From: Aeromonas finlandensis
GTDB taxonomy: Bacteria > Pseudomonadota > Gammaproteobacteria > Enterobacterales > Aeromonadaceae
Assembly: GCF_000764645.1 (NCBI RefSeq)
Contig: NZ_JRGK01000056.1
Span: 1 to 41,522 of the forward strand
DNA: 41,522 nucleotides
Direction of reading: 5' to 3'
How positions within the stretch are numbered: the stretch's first letter is position 1; the number at the start of each line of letters is the position of its first letter. Made by a program: the position numbers and the translations under genes. Positions 1 to 10,127 of this stretch are shown in pieces. The notes beneath the pieces were generated by a model. That model saw nothing but the letters and a program-made list of their open reading frames with translations. It was not told where the DNA came from and searched no databases.

Positions 1-38
1 ACATGAAGGACATGAAACGTATCGCTGTTGGCGGTTAA
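1..38 (+). CDS. 3' end of an unidentified gene (partial)
   Basis: An open frame enters from the left edge and stops with TAA at 36-38; the last residues read MKDMKRIAVGG. It is followed by a spacer and a strong terminator hairpin, as expected for the end of a plus-strand gene converging on pgi. Too little is present to assign a family. It could also be a chance frame, since only 12 codons are visible. Confidence 0.4.
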   Translation, partial: MKDMKRIAVGG

Positions 39-143
39 GCCAGCATCGGGCTGGATGATGAAGGGGCGGGGATGACGATCCCCGTCGCCGATCGGACTGG
101 ACACCCGACCGGCCAGCCAGAAAAACCAGCCCGACAGCCATAA

Positions 144-172
144 AAAAGCCCCGCTCATCGAGCGGGGCTTTT
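144..172. terminator. bidirectional terminator between the left-edge gene and pgi
   Basis: A 9-bp G+C-rich stem (AGCCCCGCT pairing with AGCGGGGCT, loop CATCG) is flanked by an A-run on the left and a T-run on the right. It can therefore terminate transcription from both sides. It sits 22 bases beyond the pgi stop codon. Confidence 0.85.
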
Positions 173-194
173 GCATTCAGAAAGGCCGGATAAA

Positions 195-1901
<1,707 letters not shown>

Positions 1902-1914
1902 TTATTATCCGAGC

Positions 1915-1946
1915 ATTATAGCGAGCCGATCGGGCGGCCCGTGTAA
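1915..1946 (-). promoter_or_regulatory. candidate pgi promoter
   Basis: Read on the minus strand, a perfect TATAAT lies at 1920-1915, about 70 bases upstream of the pgi ATG. The best -35-like hexamer, TTACAC at 1946-1941, is 20 bases away, which is longer than the usual 16-18. The -10 is convincing and the -35 is weak. Confidence 0.5.
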
Positions 1947-2142
1947 CAGATTTTTACCGATTGTCTTTTACCGCAATGGGTCACTGTCGGGAGCATACAA
2001 CCAGAACATTGGGATTATGTGTCACGAAAGCAAGGCGGATCTTGCGCTTGCTCATGATTGGGGCCACCCCGATGGCCTGAAATTGTTTTCATCCGGTTGG
2101 CTTGGTTATGCATCGAAACGGCCATGGGGCGGGGCCAGAAAC

Positions 2143-2172
2143 GACAATGCCAGCCCGAAGGCTGGCATTGTC
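2143..2172. terminator. stem-loop after the mscS-type gene
   Basis: A perfect 13-bp stem with a four-base loop (2143-2155 pairs with 2160-2172) lies 20 bases beyond the mscS-type stop codon. On the minus strand it is followed by GTTTCT, a poor T-run, so it may be a moderate terminator or an mRNA-stabilising hairpin. Confidence 0.65.
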
Positions 2173-2191
2173 TGTTGCAGCAGAACCGCGA

Positions 2192-3028
2192 TCACGCCTG
2201 CGGTTTTTGCATGTGCATCACCATCTGCGGGAAGGGGATCTCGACGCCTTCGGCATCAAAGGTCAGTTTCACCTTCTCGTGGAAGTCGAACCAGACACCC
2301 CAGTAATCGCCGGTCTTGACCCACGGGCGCACCACGATATTGACCGAGGAGTCGGCCAGCGCGGCGACGGCGATGGTGACGGCCGGATCTTTCAGGATGC
2401 GCGGCTCTTCGTTCACCAGACGCTCGAGGATCTGCTTGGCCTTGCGCAGGTCGGAGCCGTAGCCGATGCCGAAGGTCATGTCGACGCGGCGGGTATCCAT
2501 GCGTGAGTAGTTGACGATGGTGCCGTTGAGGATGGCGGAGTTCGGGACTACCACCATCTTGTTGTCACCGGAGGTGAGGGTGGTGGTAAAGAGCTGAACG
2601 GACTGCACCACACCCGCAGTGCCAGCCACTTCGATAAACTCGCCCGCCTTGATGGGGCGGAAGATGATCAGCAGGAAGCCGGCGGCAAAGTTGGAGAGCG
2701 AGCCCTGCAACGCCAGACCGATGGCCAGACCGGCGGCACCGATAATGGCGACGAAGGAGGCGGTTTGCACCCCGACCCGGCCCAGTGCGGCGATCACCAC
2801 GAACACCAGAATGGCGTACTTGAGGATGCTGCCGACGAAGTGAGTGACGGTGGTGTCCAGCTTGCGGGTCTGCATCACCTTGACCACGCCACCGCTGAGC
2901 AGGTTGGCGGCGATATAGCCGACCAGCAGGGTCAGCAGGGCGGCGGCGATATTGACGCCGTATTCGATCAGCAGCCCCTGATTATTGACCAGCCAGGTCT
3001 GCGCTTCGGTAATGATTTCGGGTTCCAT
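2192..3028 (-). CDS. mscS: small-conductance mechanosensitive channel, MscS type
   Basis: Inner-membrane channel that opens under membrane tension and releases solutes on hypo-osmotic shock. The 278-residue product is close to the 286 of E. coli MscS. Three transmembrane segments lie at about residues 23-45, 65-85 and 90-125. The third is the glycine/alanine-rich pore helix (VAIIGAAGLAIGLALQGSLS), followed by the conserved beta-domain stretch (FRPIKAGEFIEV) and a cytoplasmic alpha/beta domain. The ATG is preceded by AGGA with good spacing. It lies downstream of slmA on the same strand, but a terminator between them suggests an independent unit. Confidence 0.93.
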   Translation of the reverse strand: MEPEIITEAQTWLVNNQGLLIEYGVNIAAALLTLLVGYIAANLLSGGVVKVMQTRKLDTTVTHFVGSILKYAILVFVVIAALGRVGVQTASFVAIIGAAGLAIGLALQGSLSNFAAGFLLIIFRPIKAGEFIEVAGTAGVVQSVQLFTTTLTSGDNKMVVVPNSAILNGTIVNYSRMDTRRVDMTFGIGYGSDLRKAKQILERLVNEEPRILKDPAVTIAVAALADSSVNIVVRPWVKTGDYWGVWFDFHEKVKLTFDAEGVEIPFPQMVMHMQKPQA

Positions 3029-3134
3029 AGGATGTCCTGTCAGGTTTTAAAAGGTTTATGGTGGATGAATCTAACACCGCAGCGCGACAGTCCGGGTCGC
3101 ATCTGGTACTTCTTTTCTGCCATAAAAAGCTGAC

Positions 3135-3170
3135 ACAAAAAAGAAGGGAGGCCTTGGCCTCCCTTCTTTT
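3135..3170. terminator. slmA terminator, probably bidirectional
   Basis: A perfect 13-bp inverted repeat (3141-3153 with 3156-3168) sits between an A-run at 3137-3140 and TTTT at 3167-3170. On the minus strand this gives a classic stem followed by a T-run, 25 bases after the slmA stop. Confidence 0.85.
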
Positions 3171-3194
3171 GTGCTGAATGATGCGAAAAAACCA

Positions 3195-3791
3195 TCAGCT
3201 CTGCAGCAACTGGCTGCGGATAAATTGCCACTGATCCTCGAAACCGGCGGTGGGTTTGAGCTTGAACTCGGAGCGAACAAACTGACTGATGCGACCTTCG
3301 GTGTAGGCCAGCAGCAGATTGGCCAGCATGGTCTCGTCGAGCTGGAAGCCCTGCCCTTCGCGCAGCCGCTTCTCACGCAGTACCTGCTTGATCTGGGTCT
3401 CCAGCTTGTCGAACAGGATGCTGATGCGATCCCGCAGTCGATCGTGCTCACCCAGCAGGGCATCGCCGTTGAGGATGCGGGTGATGCCGGGATTGCGCTC
3501 GGCAAACACCAGCAGCAGCTGCAGGATGTGGTGGCAGCGCGCCATGGTGTCCTTCTCTTCATCCATGATCAGATTGACCCGTGACAGCAGGGAATCCTCG
3601 ATAAAGTCGATCAGCCCCTCGAACATCCGCGCCTTGCTGGGAAAATGTCGATAGAGGGCTGCTTCAGAGACGCCGACCTCGGCCGCCAGACGGGCCGTGG
3701 TGATGCGCTGACCCGGACTGGTTTCCAGCATATGGGCGAGCGCTTGCAGGATCTGATCACGCCGACTCGGTTTCTGATTACTGCTTGCCAT
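3195..3791 (-). CDS. slmA: nucleoid occlusion factor SlmA (TetR family)
   Basis: DNA-binding FtsZ antagonist that prevents Z-ring assembly over unsegregated nucleoid. The product is 198 residues, exactly the usual SlmA length. It has a TetR-type helix-turn-helix at about residues 28-60 ([20 protein letters not shown]) and a helical dimerisation domain that contains the family stretch [17 protein letters not shown]. It follows dut and coaBC in the same order as in E. coli (coaBC-dut-slmA), with 68 bases between the dut stop and its start. This neighbourhood supports SlmA over a generic TetR repressor. Confidence 0.95.
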   Translation of the reverse strand: MASSNQKPSRRDQILQALAHMLETSPGQRITTARLAAEVGVSEAALYRHFPSKARMFEGLIDFIEDSLLSRVNLIMDEEKDTMARCHHILQLLLVFAERNPGITRILNGDALLGEHDRLRDRISILFDKLETQIKQVLREKRLREGQGFQLDETMLANLLLAYTEGRISQFVRSEFKLKPTAGFEDQWQFIRSQLLQS

Positions 3792-3859
3792 GGATTCCCC
3801 TAAAAAAACAATGGCTTGATTCTGTTATTAAGCACCGCCCATCGGGCAGGTGTGGTCTG

Positions 3860-4318
3860 TTATTGGCGACCAGAAGAACCAAAACCGCCTTCACCCCGTT
3901 CGCTCTGATTGAACTCATCGACCAGTTGGAAGCTGGCCTGAACGACCGGCATGATCACCAGTTGGGCGATGCGCTCGCCAGGTTGCATGGTGAACTCATC
4001 TTTGCCGCGGTTCCAGACCGAAACCATCAGCTGGCCCTGGTAGTCGGAATCGATGAGGCCGACCAGGTTGCCCAGCACGATGCCGTGCTTATGGCCGAGG
4101 CCGGAGCGGGGCAGAATGGTGGCACACAGAGCCGGATCCTGAATGTGAATGGCCAGACCGGTTGGCACTAGCGTGGTATCACCCGGAGCCAGGGTCAGCG
4201 GTGCATCCAGCAGGGCGCGCAGATCCATACCGGCAGAGCCCGGTGTGGCGTAGGCGGGCAGCGGGTACTCGGTACCGATACGGGCATCCAGAATCTTCAG
4301 TTCAATTTGTGTTGTCAT
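3860..4318 (-). CDS. dut: deoxyuridine 5'-triphosphate nucleotidohydrolase
   Basis: Trimeric dUTPase that hydrolyses dUTP to dUMP and pyrophosphate, preventing uracil incorporation and supplying dUMP for thymidylate. From the ATG encoding [10 protein letters not shown] the product is 152 residues, essentially the length of the E. coli enzyme. All family motifs are present in order: [42 protein letters not shown] and the C-terminal glycine-rich lid [12 protein letters not shown]. The frame is open 36 codons upstream, but that extension does not look like protein and would run almost to the coaBC stop. It is 85 bases downstream of coaBC and likely co-transcribed. Confidence 0.97.
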   Translation of the reverse strand: MTTQIELKILDARIGTEYPLPAYATPGSAGMDLRALLDAPLTLAPGDTTLVPTGLAIHIQDPALCATILPRSGLGHKHGIVLGNLVGLIDSDYQGQLMVSVWNRGKDEFTMQPGERIAQLVIMPVVQASFQLVDEFNQSERGEGGFGSSGRQ

Positions 4319-4403
4319 GAATCGTTTTTTCAGTTGGAACTTGTGTCGGCGCCTCTCTTGCACGGCAAGGCGGGGCGTCATGAGTCTTGCGTTATCGGGA
4401 CGC

Positions 4404-5606
4404 TCAGCGCCGGTAGTGGCTCGCAATCAGGGCAACCAGATGACGGGCCAGCGTCAGCTTGTCGGCCAGCGGCAGAGGCGCTTGGCCCCCTTGCCAGAAC
4501 ACGGTCAGGGCGTTGTCATCGGCGTTGAAGCCCTGCCCCTCGCGGGACACATCGTTGGCGGCGATCATGTCCAGCCGCTTACGCTGCAACTTGTCGAGGG
4601 CGTATTGTTCCACATCCACGGTTTCGGCGGCAAATCCGACGGTGAAGGGTTTGTCTGAAAGGGCGCCGACGGCAGCGATGATGTCGGGGTTCTTCACCAG
4701 CTTCACCACCATCTGGTCGTTGTCGCCGGTCTTCTTGATCTTCTGGCTGGCTACCTGCTCGGGGCGATAGTCGGCCACCGCCGCGCAGCCGATGAAGAGG
4801 TCGCACTCGCCGACCCGGCTCATCACCGCCTGATGCATCTGCTCGGCACTCTCCACATCGACACGGGTAACGCCAGCAGGCGTCGCCAGTGCCACTGGCC
4901 CGCTCACCAGCGTCACCTCTGCACCCGCCTCACGGGCGGCGCGGGCGATGGCATAGCCCATCTTGCCGGAGCTGTGGTTGCTGATGTAGCGCACCGGATC
5001 CAGCGCCTCGCGGGTTGGACCTGCGGTCAGCAGCAGCTTGACGCCCGCCAGCAACGGCTCGGCAGCCAGTTGCTGACAGCAGCGGTCCACCAGTTCGAGG
5101 GGATCCAGCATCCGGCCCGGGCCCACGTCGCCACAGGCCTGGCTGCCGGCATCCGGCCCCCACAGCAGAATGCCGCGGCTGGCCAGGGTCTTGAGGTTGG
5201 CCTGGGTCGCAGCGTTGAGATACATCTGCTGGTTCATGGCGGGCGCCAGCGTGATGGGCGCCGGGGTTGCCAGACAGAGGGTGGTCAGCAGTTCATCGGC
5301 CATGCCGGCGGCCATGCGGGCCATCAGGTTGGCGCTGGCGGGGGCGATCAGTACCAGATCGGCCCACTTGGCCAGCTCGATATGGCCCATGCCCGCTTCG
5401 GCAGAGGGATCCAGCAGGCTGTAGGCCACCGGATGACCGGAGACCGCCTGCAGGGTCAGCGGGGTGATGAACTCCTTGGCGGAGCGGGTCATCACCACTC
5501 GCACTTCGGCCCCCTGATCTTTCAGGCGGCGTACCAGCTCGGCACTCTTGTAGGCGGCGATCCCGCCACTGACACCCAACAGGATGCGTTTATCGGCCAA
5601 TCTCAT
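4404..5606 (-). CDS. coaBC: bifunctional phosphopantothenoylcysteine decarboxylase / phosphopantothenate-cysteine ligase
   Basis: Catalyses two consecutive steps of coenzyme A synthesis: CTP-dependent joining of cysteine to 4'-phosphopantothenate, then FMN-dependent decarboxylation. The 400-residue product starts at [20 protein letters not shown], matching the E. coli Dfp N terminus (406 residues). The N-terminal flavoprotein domain shows [18 protein letters not shown] with the active histidine, PAMNQQMY and [15 protein letters not shown] with the catalytic cysteine. The C-terminal ligase domain shows [20 protein letters not shown] and KNPDIIA. An ATG eight codons upstream is possible but less consistent with homologues. 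With coaD (9508-9993), the window holds three of the five CoA activities. Confidence 0.96.
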   Translation of the reverse strand: MRLADKRILLGVSGGIAAYKSAELVRRLKDQGAEVRVVMTRSAKEFITPLTLQAVSGHPVAYSLLDPSAEAGMGHIELAKWADLVLIAPASANLMARMAAGMADELLTTLCLATPAPITLAPAMNQQMYLNAATQANLKTLASRGILLWGPDAGSQACGDVGPGRMLDPLELVDRCCQQLAAEPLLAGVKLLLTAGPTREALDPVRYISNHSSGKMGYAIARAAREAGAEVTLVSGPVALATPAGVTRVDVESAEQMHQAVMSRVGECDLFIGCAAVADYRPEQVASQKIKKTGDNDQMVVKLVKNPDIIAAVGALSDKPFTVGFAAETVDVEQYALDKLQRKRLDMIAANDVSREGQGFNADDNALTVFWQGGQAPLPLADKLTLARHLVALIASHYRR

Positions 5607-5753
5607 CTGCTGTTTCTCTATCCGGCTCATTCTGACTGGTCGGCTAAGATACCACAGGCAATGGATGACGACAGGGGTTGGCATCAAGGGGTGTGGTCGG
5701 GCGCGCGCAATTTTTTGCTATGTTTTTTCTCAACAGGGATGAGGGAGAGACAA

Positions 5754-6428
5754 ATGAGCATCAAAGAGTGGCCGGAAGATGAACGACCCAGAGAGAAGCT
5801 GTTGCGTCAGGGCCCCGCGGCGCTCTCCGATGCCGAACTGCTCGCCATCTTTTTGCGCACCGGTGTCAATGGCCTGAGTGCGGTGGATCTTTCACGCAAG
5901 CTGTTGAATCAATTCGGCTCTTTGCGCAGCTTGCTGGGGGCGGATCAACAGGGATTCTGCGAGGCGCACGGCCTTGGCCCGGCCAAATATGCCCAGTTGC
6001 AGGCGGTGCTGGAGATGGCCAGACGCCATTTGGCCGAGCAGCTGCAACGGGGTGATGCGCTCACCTCGCCCCAGTTGACCCGGGACTATCTGCAGGCCCA
6101 GCTACGGGATCGGCCGCGCGAGGTGTTTGCCCTGCTGTTGCTCGACAATCAGCACAGAGTCATTCAATTTGTTGAGCTTTTTTTCGGCACAATCGACTCG
6201 GCAAGCGTCTGGCCAAGAGAAATCGTGCAGATCGCGCTCAAACATAATGCAGCCGCTGTGATTCTGGCGCATAATCACCCGTCCGGCGTCGCCGAGCCCA
6301 GTAGGGCCGACCGCCAGATCACGGATCGGATCACGGCCGCCTTGGCCCTGATCGATATCAGAGTGCTGGATCACTTGGTGATCGGTGACGGCATCACGGT
6401 TTCTTTTGCCGAGCGTGGTTGGTTATGA
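5754..6428 (+). CDS. radC: RadC family JAB1/MPN-domain protein
   Basis: The 224-residue product belongs to the RadC family. It has an N-terminal helix-hairpin-helix region (about residues 30-90) and a C-terminal JAB1/MPN metallo-domain (about 100-224) with the metal-binding [14 protein letters not shown] signature (HxHPSG...D) near residue 170. Its role is uncertain; the original DNA-repair assignment in E. coli was withdrawn. The frame is open far upstream (to 4833), but that part is antisense to coaBC. The ATG at 5754 follows GGGAGAG with correct spacing and begins [17 protein letters not shown] as in homologues. It is divergent from coaBC. Confidence 0.93.
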   Translation: MSIKEWPEDERPREKLLRQGPAALSDAELLAIFLRTGVNGLSAVDLSRKLLNQFGSLRSLLGADQQGFCEAHGLGPAKYAQLQAVLEMARRHLAEQLQRGDALTSPQLTRDYLQAQLRDRPREVFALLLLDNQHRVIQFVELFFGTIDSASVWPREIVQIALKHNAAAVILAHNHPSGVAEPSRADRQITDRITAALALIDIRVLDHLVIGDGITVSFAERGWL

Positions 6429-6450
6429 CTGCGCTCTGGCACCGTATTAG

Positions 6451-6479
6451 TTGATCTTTGATCACGGATGCTGTATAAA
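6451..6479 (+). promoter_or_regulatory. rpmB-rpmG promoter
   Basis: TTGATC at 6451-6456 and TATAAA at 6474-6479 are separated by exactly 17 bases. They lie 22 bases after the radC stop and about 85 bases before the rpmB start. Spacing and hexamers fit a strong sigma-70 promoter for the ribosomal-protein operon. Confidence 0.75.
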
Positions 6480-6494
6480 ATGCCGCCTTCTGTT

Positions 6495-6539
6495 TGCCCC
6501 GCAATCGAAGGCCAGCGGGGCAGATATTTGCTCGAGCAA
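6495..6539 (+). other. structured 5' leader of rpmB
   Basis: The predicted leader contains an 8-bp perfect stem (TGCCCCGC at 6495-6502 pairing with GCGGGGCA at 6515-6522, 12-base loop). A perfect 12-base palindrome, TTGCTCGAGCAA, follows at 6528-6539. Both lie between the promoter and the rpmB ribosome site (TTGGAGAG). Whether this is a regulatory leader is inference. Confidence 0.45.
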
Positions 6540-6564
6540 TGAAGTAAGATTTGGAGAGACTGAC

Positions 6565-6801
6565 ATGTCTAGAGTATGCCAAGTAACCGGCAAGCGCCCG
6601 GCAGTTGGTAACAACCGTTCGCACGCTAACAACGCTACCAAGCGTCGTTTCCTGCCGAACCTGCACACTCACCGTTTCTGGGTTGAGAGTGAAAAACGCT
6701 TCGTAAGTCTGCGCGTATCCGCAAAAGGCATGCGTATCATCGACAAGCGTGGCGTTGAAGTGGTTCTGGCTGAACTGCGCGCCAGCGGTGTTAAGGTATA
6801 A
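6565..6801 (+). CDS. rpmB: 50S ribosomal protein L28
   Basis: A basic 78-residue product with the L28 pattern: [20 protein letters not shown] at the N terminus, then [17 protein letters not shown] and the conserved C-terminal [10 protein letters not shown] block. The chosen ATG follows GGAGAG. It is the first gene of an rpmB-rpmG pair, with 11 bases between the stop of rpmB and the start of rpmG, the usual bacterial arrangement. Confidence 0.98.
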
Positions 6802-6812
6802 GGAATTAGATC

Positions 6813-6980
6813 ATGGCTAAAGGTATTCGCGAGAAAATTCGCCTGAACTCCAGCGCCGGTACTGGTCACTTCTATACCACTACCAAAAACAAGCGCACCA
6901 TGCCCGAAAAAATGGAGATCAAAAAGTTTGATCCCGTTGTTCGTCAGCATGTGATCTACAAGGAAGGCAAAATCAAGTAA
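6813..6980 (+). CDS. rpmG: 50S ribosomal protein L33
   Basis: A 55-residue product, the standard length of gammaproteobacterial L33. It begins [20 protein letters not shown] and contains [21 protein letters not shown] without the four zinc-binding cysteines, so it is the cysteine-free form. AAGGAATT precedes the ATG. It forms an operon with rpmB and is followed by a strong terminator. Confidence 0.98.
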   Translation: MAKGIREKIRLNSSAGTGHFYTTTKNKRTMPEKMEIKKFDPVVRQHVIYKEGKIK

Positions 6981-7002
6981 TTACTTGATGCTGCATTCCC
7001 AA

Positions 7003-7029
7003 AAACCCGGCTTCGTGCCGGGTTTTTTT
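7003..7029 (+). terminator. rpmBG terminator
   Basis: A stem of nine pairs (AAACCCGGC with GCCGGGTTT, loop TTCGT) is followed by a seven-T run, 22 bases after the rpmG stop. It is a textbook intrinsic terminator. Confidence 0.92.
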
Positions 7030-7073
7030 ATGCGTCGAATTCAGTACACTGCCGGTTCAAAGGGAGGCTTGCC

Positions 7074-7529
7074 ATGTTCAAATTGAGCCGCAAAGGCTGG
7101 AATAACGTGATCATCGTGGTGGTGCTGATCGTGATCACCCTGTTGCATCGTATGGAGACTGCCCAGCAGGAGAACAGCGCCAAGCGGGCTCGCCCCTTGC
7201 TGCCGGATGCAGCTGTGGTGCTCACCTGGCAGGGGCCGAGCTGGCAGATCGAGCGGATCGGTCAGGGCTGGCGCAGCGGGCCGGATCTGGGATTCGACAG
7301 TGCTCAGCTGGATGCCCGTCTGGCGCGCTGGCAGAGCTGGTTGCTGCCCCCCGGCGAGGCGGTACGCGGTACACCGGTGACCATCAAGGTGTGGATTGCC
7401 GGCCAGAACGATCCGGTCGAGATCGGCCTCTATCAGAACAGCGGTCAATATGGCGCCCAGCTGCCGTCCGGCCTCTGGCTCTCCCTCACTGCCGAACAGT
7501 ATCGCGATCTGCTGCGTCCTGCTCCCTGA
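7074..7529 (+). CDS. uncharacterised protein with one N-terminal transmembrane helix
   Basis: A 151-residue product not assigned to a family. Residues 10-24 form one hydrophobic helix (NVIIVVVLIVITLLH) after a short basic segment, so the protein is probably anchored in the inner membrane with a soluble domain outside. The remainder is rich in tryptophan and glutamine and could be a small beta-rich periplasmic domain; no cysteine or catalytic motif is evident. GGGAGG precedes the ATG with good spacing. The stop lies 24 bases before mutM, so the two are probably co-transcribed, but no functional link to base-excision repair can be read from the sequence. Confidence 0.8.
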   Translation: MFKLSRKGWNNVIIVVVLIVITLLHRMETAQQENSAKRARPLLPDAAVVLTWQGPSWQIERIGQGWRSGPDLGFDSAQLDARLARWQSWLLPPGEAVRGTPVTIKVWIAGQNDPVEIGLYQNSGQYGAQLPSGLWLSLTAEQYRDLLRPAP

Positions 7530-7553
7530 GCTCCTTTTCCTTGCGAGGTTCCA

Positions 7554-8366
7554 ATGCCTGAATTGCCAGAAGTTGAAGTCAGCCGTCAGGGGATCTCCCC
7601 CTGGCTTACCGGCATCAAGGTCACCAGGGTGGTGGTGCGGGATGGCCGCCTGCGCTGGCCGATCCCCGGTGAAATTCAGGAGCTGGTGGACCTCACCATC
7701 CATCGGGTGCGCCGCCGCGCCAAATACCTGCTGCTGGAGACCGATTTCGGCACCGCCATCCTCCATCTGGGGATGTCCGGCAGTTTGCGGGTGCTGGATA
7801 TTGGCACCCCGGCCGAGAAGCATGACCACGTGGATATCGAGCTGGAGAATGGCAAGCTGCTGCGGCTCAACGATCCGCGCCGTTTCGGCGCCCTGCTCTG
7901 GACCCGTGAACCGGCCGAAGCCCACGCGCTGCTGGCCAAGCTGGGGCCGGAGCCGCTCACCGATGCCTTCAATGGCGATTACCTGCGCGATCGCGCCAAG
8001 GGGCGCAGCACCGCCATCAAGCAGTTCCTGATGGACAATCAGGTGGTGGTCGGGGTGGGCAACATCTACGCCAACGAGGCGCTCTATGCCGCTGGCATTC
8101 ACCCCAAACGGGCGGCGGGCAACATCAGTGGTGAGCGGCTGGGAACCCTGGTGGCCGAGATCAAGCGAGTGTTGGCCGAGGCCATCCGTCAGGGGGGCAC
8201 CACCCTCAAGGATTTCACCAGTGCCGATGGCAAGCCGGGCTATTTCGTGCAGCAGTTGCAGGTCTATGGCCGTGGTGGCCAGCCCTGTTTCCACTGTCAC
8301 ACTCCGCTGACCGAGATAAGAATGGGGCAGCGCACCACGGTTTTTTGCACTCATTGCCAGCGCTGA
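7554..8366 (+). CDS. mutM: formamidopyrimidine-DNA glycosylase (8-oxoguanine DNA glycosylase)
   Basis: Bifunctional glycosylase/AP lyase that removes 8-oxoguanine and formamidopyrimidines. The 270-residue product begins MPELPEVE, giving the catalytic proline and glutamate directly after the initiator methionine, and has the conserved lysine at residue 57 (RRRAKYLL). A helix-two-turn-helix region lies mid-protein ([17 protein letters not shown]). The C-terminal zinc finger has two CxxC pairs (CFHC and CTHC). GAGG precedes the ATG. Confidence 0.98.
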   Translation: MPELPEVEVSRQGISPWLTGIKVTRVVVRDGRLRWPIPGEIQELVDLTIHRVRRRAKYLLLETDFGTAILHLGMSGSLRVLDIGTPAEKHDHVDIELENGKLLRLNDPRRFGALLWTREPAEAHALLAKLGPEPLTDAFNGDYLRDRAKGRSTAIKQFLMDNQVVVGVGNIYANEALYAAGIHPKRAAGNISGERLGTLVAEIKRVLAEAIRQGGTTLKDFTSADGKPGYFVQQLQVYGRGGQPCFHCHTPLTEIRMGQRTTVFCTHCQR

Positions 8367-8399
8367 GCGCACTTTTTGCCCCGATCCGGGGGAAGTTGT

Positions 8400-8421
8400 A
8401 ACAGCGTATTGCCACGCTGTT
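8400..8421. repeat. short perfect inverted repeat between mutM and the DUF535 gene
   Basis: AACAGCGT at 8400-8407 pairs perfectly with ACGCTGTT at 8414-8421 around a six-base loop. No T-run follows, so it is a weak terminator candidate. It may be a protein-binding palindrome or an mRNA stem at the 5' side of the next gene. Confidence 0.4.
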
Positions 8422-8479
8422 GAAGATTTGCACAGCTGTCACTAATATCCCGACCGTTCAGGCGGTTTGAGAAATAAAA

Positions 8480-9415
8480 ATGACAGTTAAATCAATAGAC
8501 TGGGAACTCCTATCCCGGCAAGAGCGCTATTGCGCCAAAAGCATGGCCCGCTTCCTCTACCCCGAGGGATGCGAGCGCCAGACCTTCAATCGCGGCAAGT
8601 TCGTGCTGCGCAGCCTGCTCTATCGCAAGTCGCTGAGCCGGGTCTTCAGCCTGTTTCAGTGCGAGTCGCTCAAGGCGCTGCCTGCCCTTTACCCCGAACT
8701 GCTCGACAAGCCGATGCGTCCCTACCGCTTCGCCAGTGCCAGCGCTCGCCAACGGGCCGAGATGATGGAAAATCACTATCGGTTGCTGCTGGAGTGCTAC
8801 CCGCTGCTGATCGACCCGCTCTATCTGGGCGAGGGGATTGAGCTGGGGCACTATCCCCAGAGCGGCTGCCGGATCCTGCTGCGCCATGACGGCACCTTCC
8901 GCCGCGAGGCCGAGCTGGCACTCTCCATCGTCAACGGCGAGGGGCAGCGCCTCTACAGCTGCGCCTTCTCGCTGGCGGGCAGTGCGGAGCGTTTGATTCT
9001 GATGATCGGCTCCATGCAGGGGCCGGAGCCTGCGGTCGACAATGCCCAGGATCGGGTGCGCGAGCTGACCAAAGAGGGGCACGGCCTGCGGCCCAAATCT
9101 CTGCTGGTGCAACTGGTGCTGCAACTGGCACAGAGCATGGGGGCGGCAGAGGTGCTGGCGGTGCGCAAGCGGGCCCACGTGTTCCAGGCCAAGCGCTACA
9201 GCAGCAAGCAGAAAGCCAACCTGCAGGCCGATTATGACGAGCTGTGGCAGGAGTTCGATGCCCGGGATGTGGACGCCAACTTCGTCGCCTTGCAAGCACA
9301 GCCGCGCAAGCCGCTGGAGGAGATCGCCTCCAAGAAGCGGGCCATGTACCGGCGCCGCTACGAGTGGCTCGATCTGCTGGTGCAGGGGATGCGCGAGCGG
9401 TTTGCCCGTCAGTAA
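8480..9415 (+). CDS. VirK/YbjX (DUF535) family protein
   Basis: A 311-residue product recognisable as the VirK/YbjX family by the central stretch LRHDGTFRREAELALSI, then YSCAFSL and the MIGSMQGP block, followed by a basic helical C terminus. It has no signal peptide or transmembrane segment. Family members are linked to envelope and peptide-stress phenotypes in enterobacteria, but the biochemical function is unknown. The ribosome site is weak (GAGAAA). It stands alone between mutM and the convergent coaD. Confidence 0.85.
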   Translation: MTVKSIDWELLSRQERYCAKSMARFLYPEGCERQTFNRGKFVLRSLLYRKSLSRVFSLFQCESLKALPALYPELLDKPMRPYRFASASARQRAEMMENHYRLLLECYPLLIDPLYLGEGIELGHYPQSGCRILLRHDGTFRREAELALSIVNGEGQRLYSCAFSLAGSAERLILMIGSMQGPEPAVDNAQDRVRELTKEGHGLRPKSLLVQLVLQLAQSMGAAEVLAVRKRAHVFQAKRYSSKQKANLQADYDELWQEFDARDVDANFVALQAQPRKPLEEIASKKRAMYRRRYEWLDLLVQGMRERFARQ

Positions 9416-9454
9416 CCGGCACGCTGGCTGAAGTCCTCACAACGAGACCAATAC

Positions 9455-9484
9455 AACAAGGGCTACCCGCGGGTAGCCCTTGTT
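9455..9484. terminator. bidirectional terminator between the DUF535 gene and coaD
   Basis: A perfect 13-bp stem (9455-9467 with 9472-9484, loop CGCG) lies in the 92-base gap between two convergent genes. A/T-rich ends on both sides fit a shared terminator. Confidence 0.8.
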
Positions 9485-9507
9485 CGTTTCTGCCAATCAG
9501 GGAGGGA

Positions 9508-10059
<552 letters not shown>

Positions 10060-10127
10060 TCAGGCAAGAATACGCCATCGCGCATCAAGCCTCCTTGCAT
10101 TGGTGACAGGGAGCAAAGGGATTTTTT

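Noticed and set aside
4833..5753. N-terminal extension of the radC frame to 531 residues
   Set aside because: The extra part is antisense to coaBC, and the ribosome site and homology place the start at 5754.
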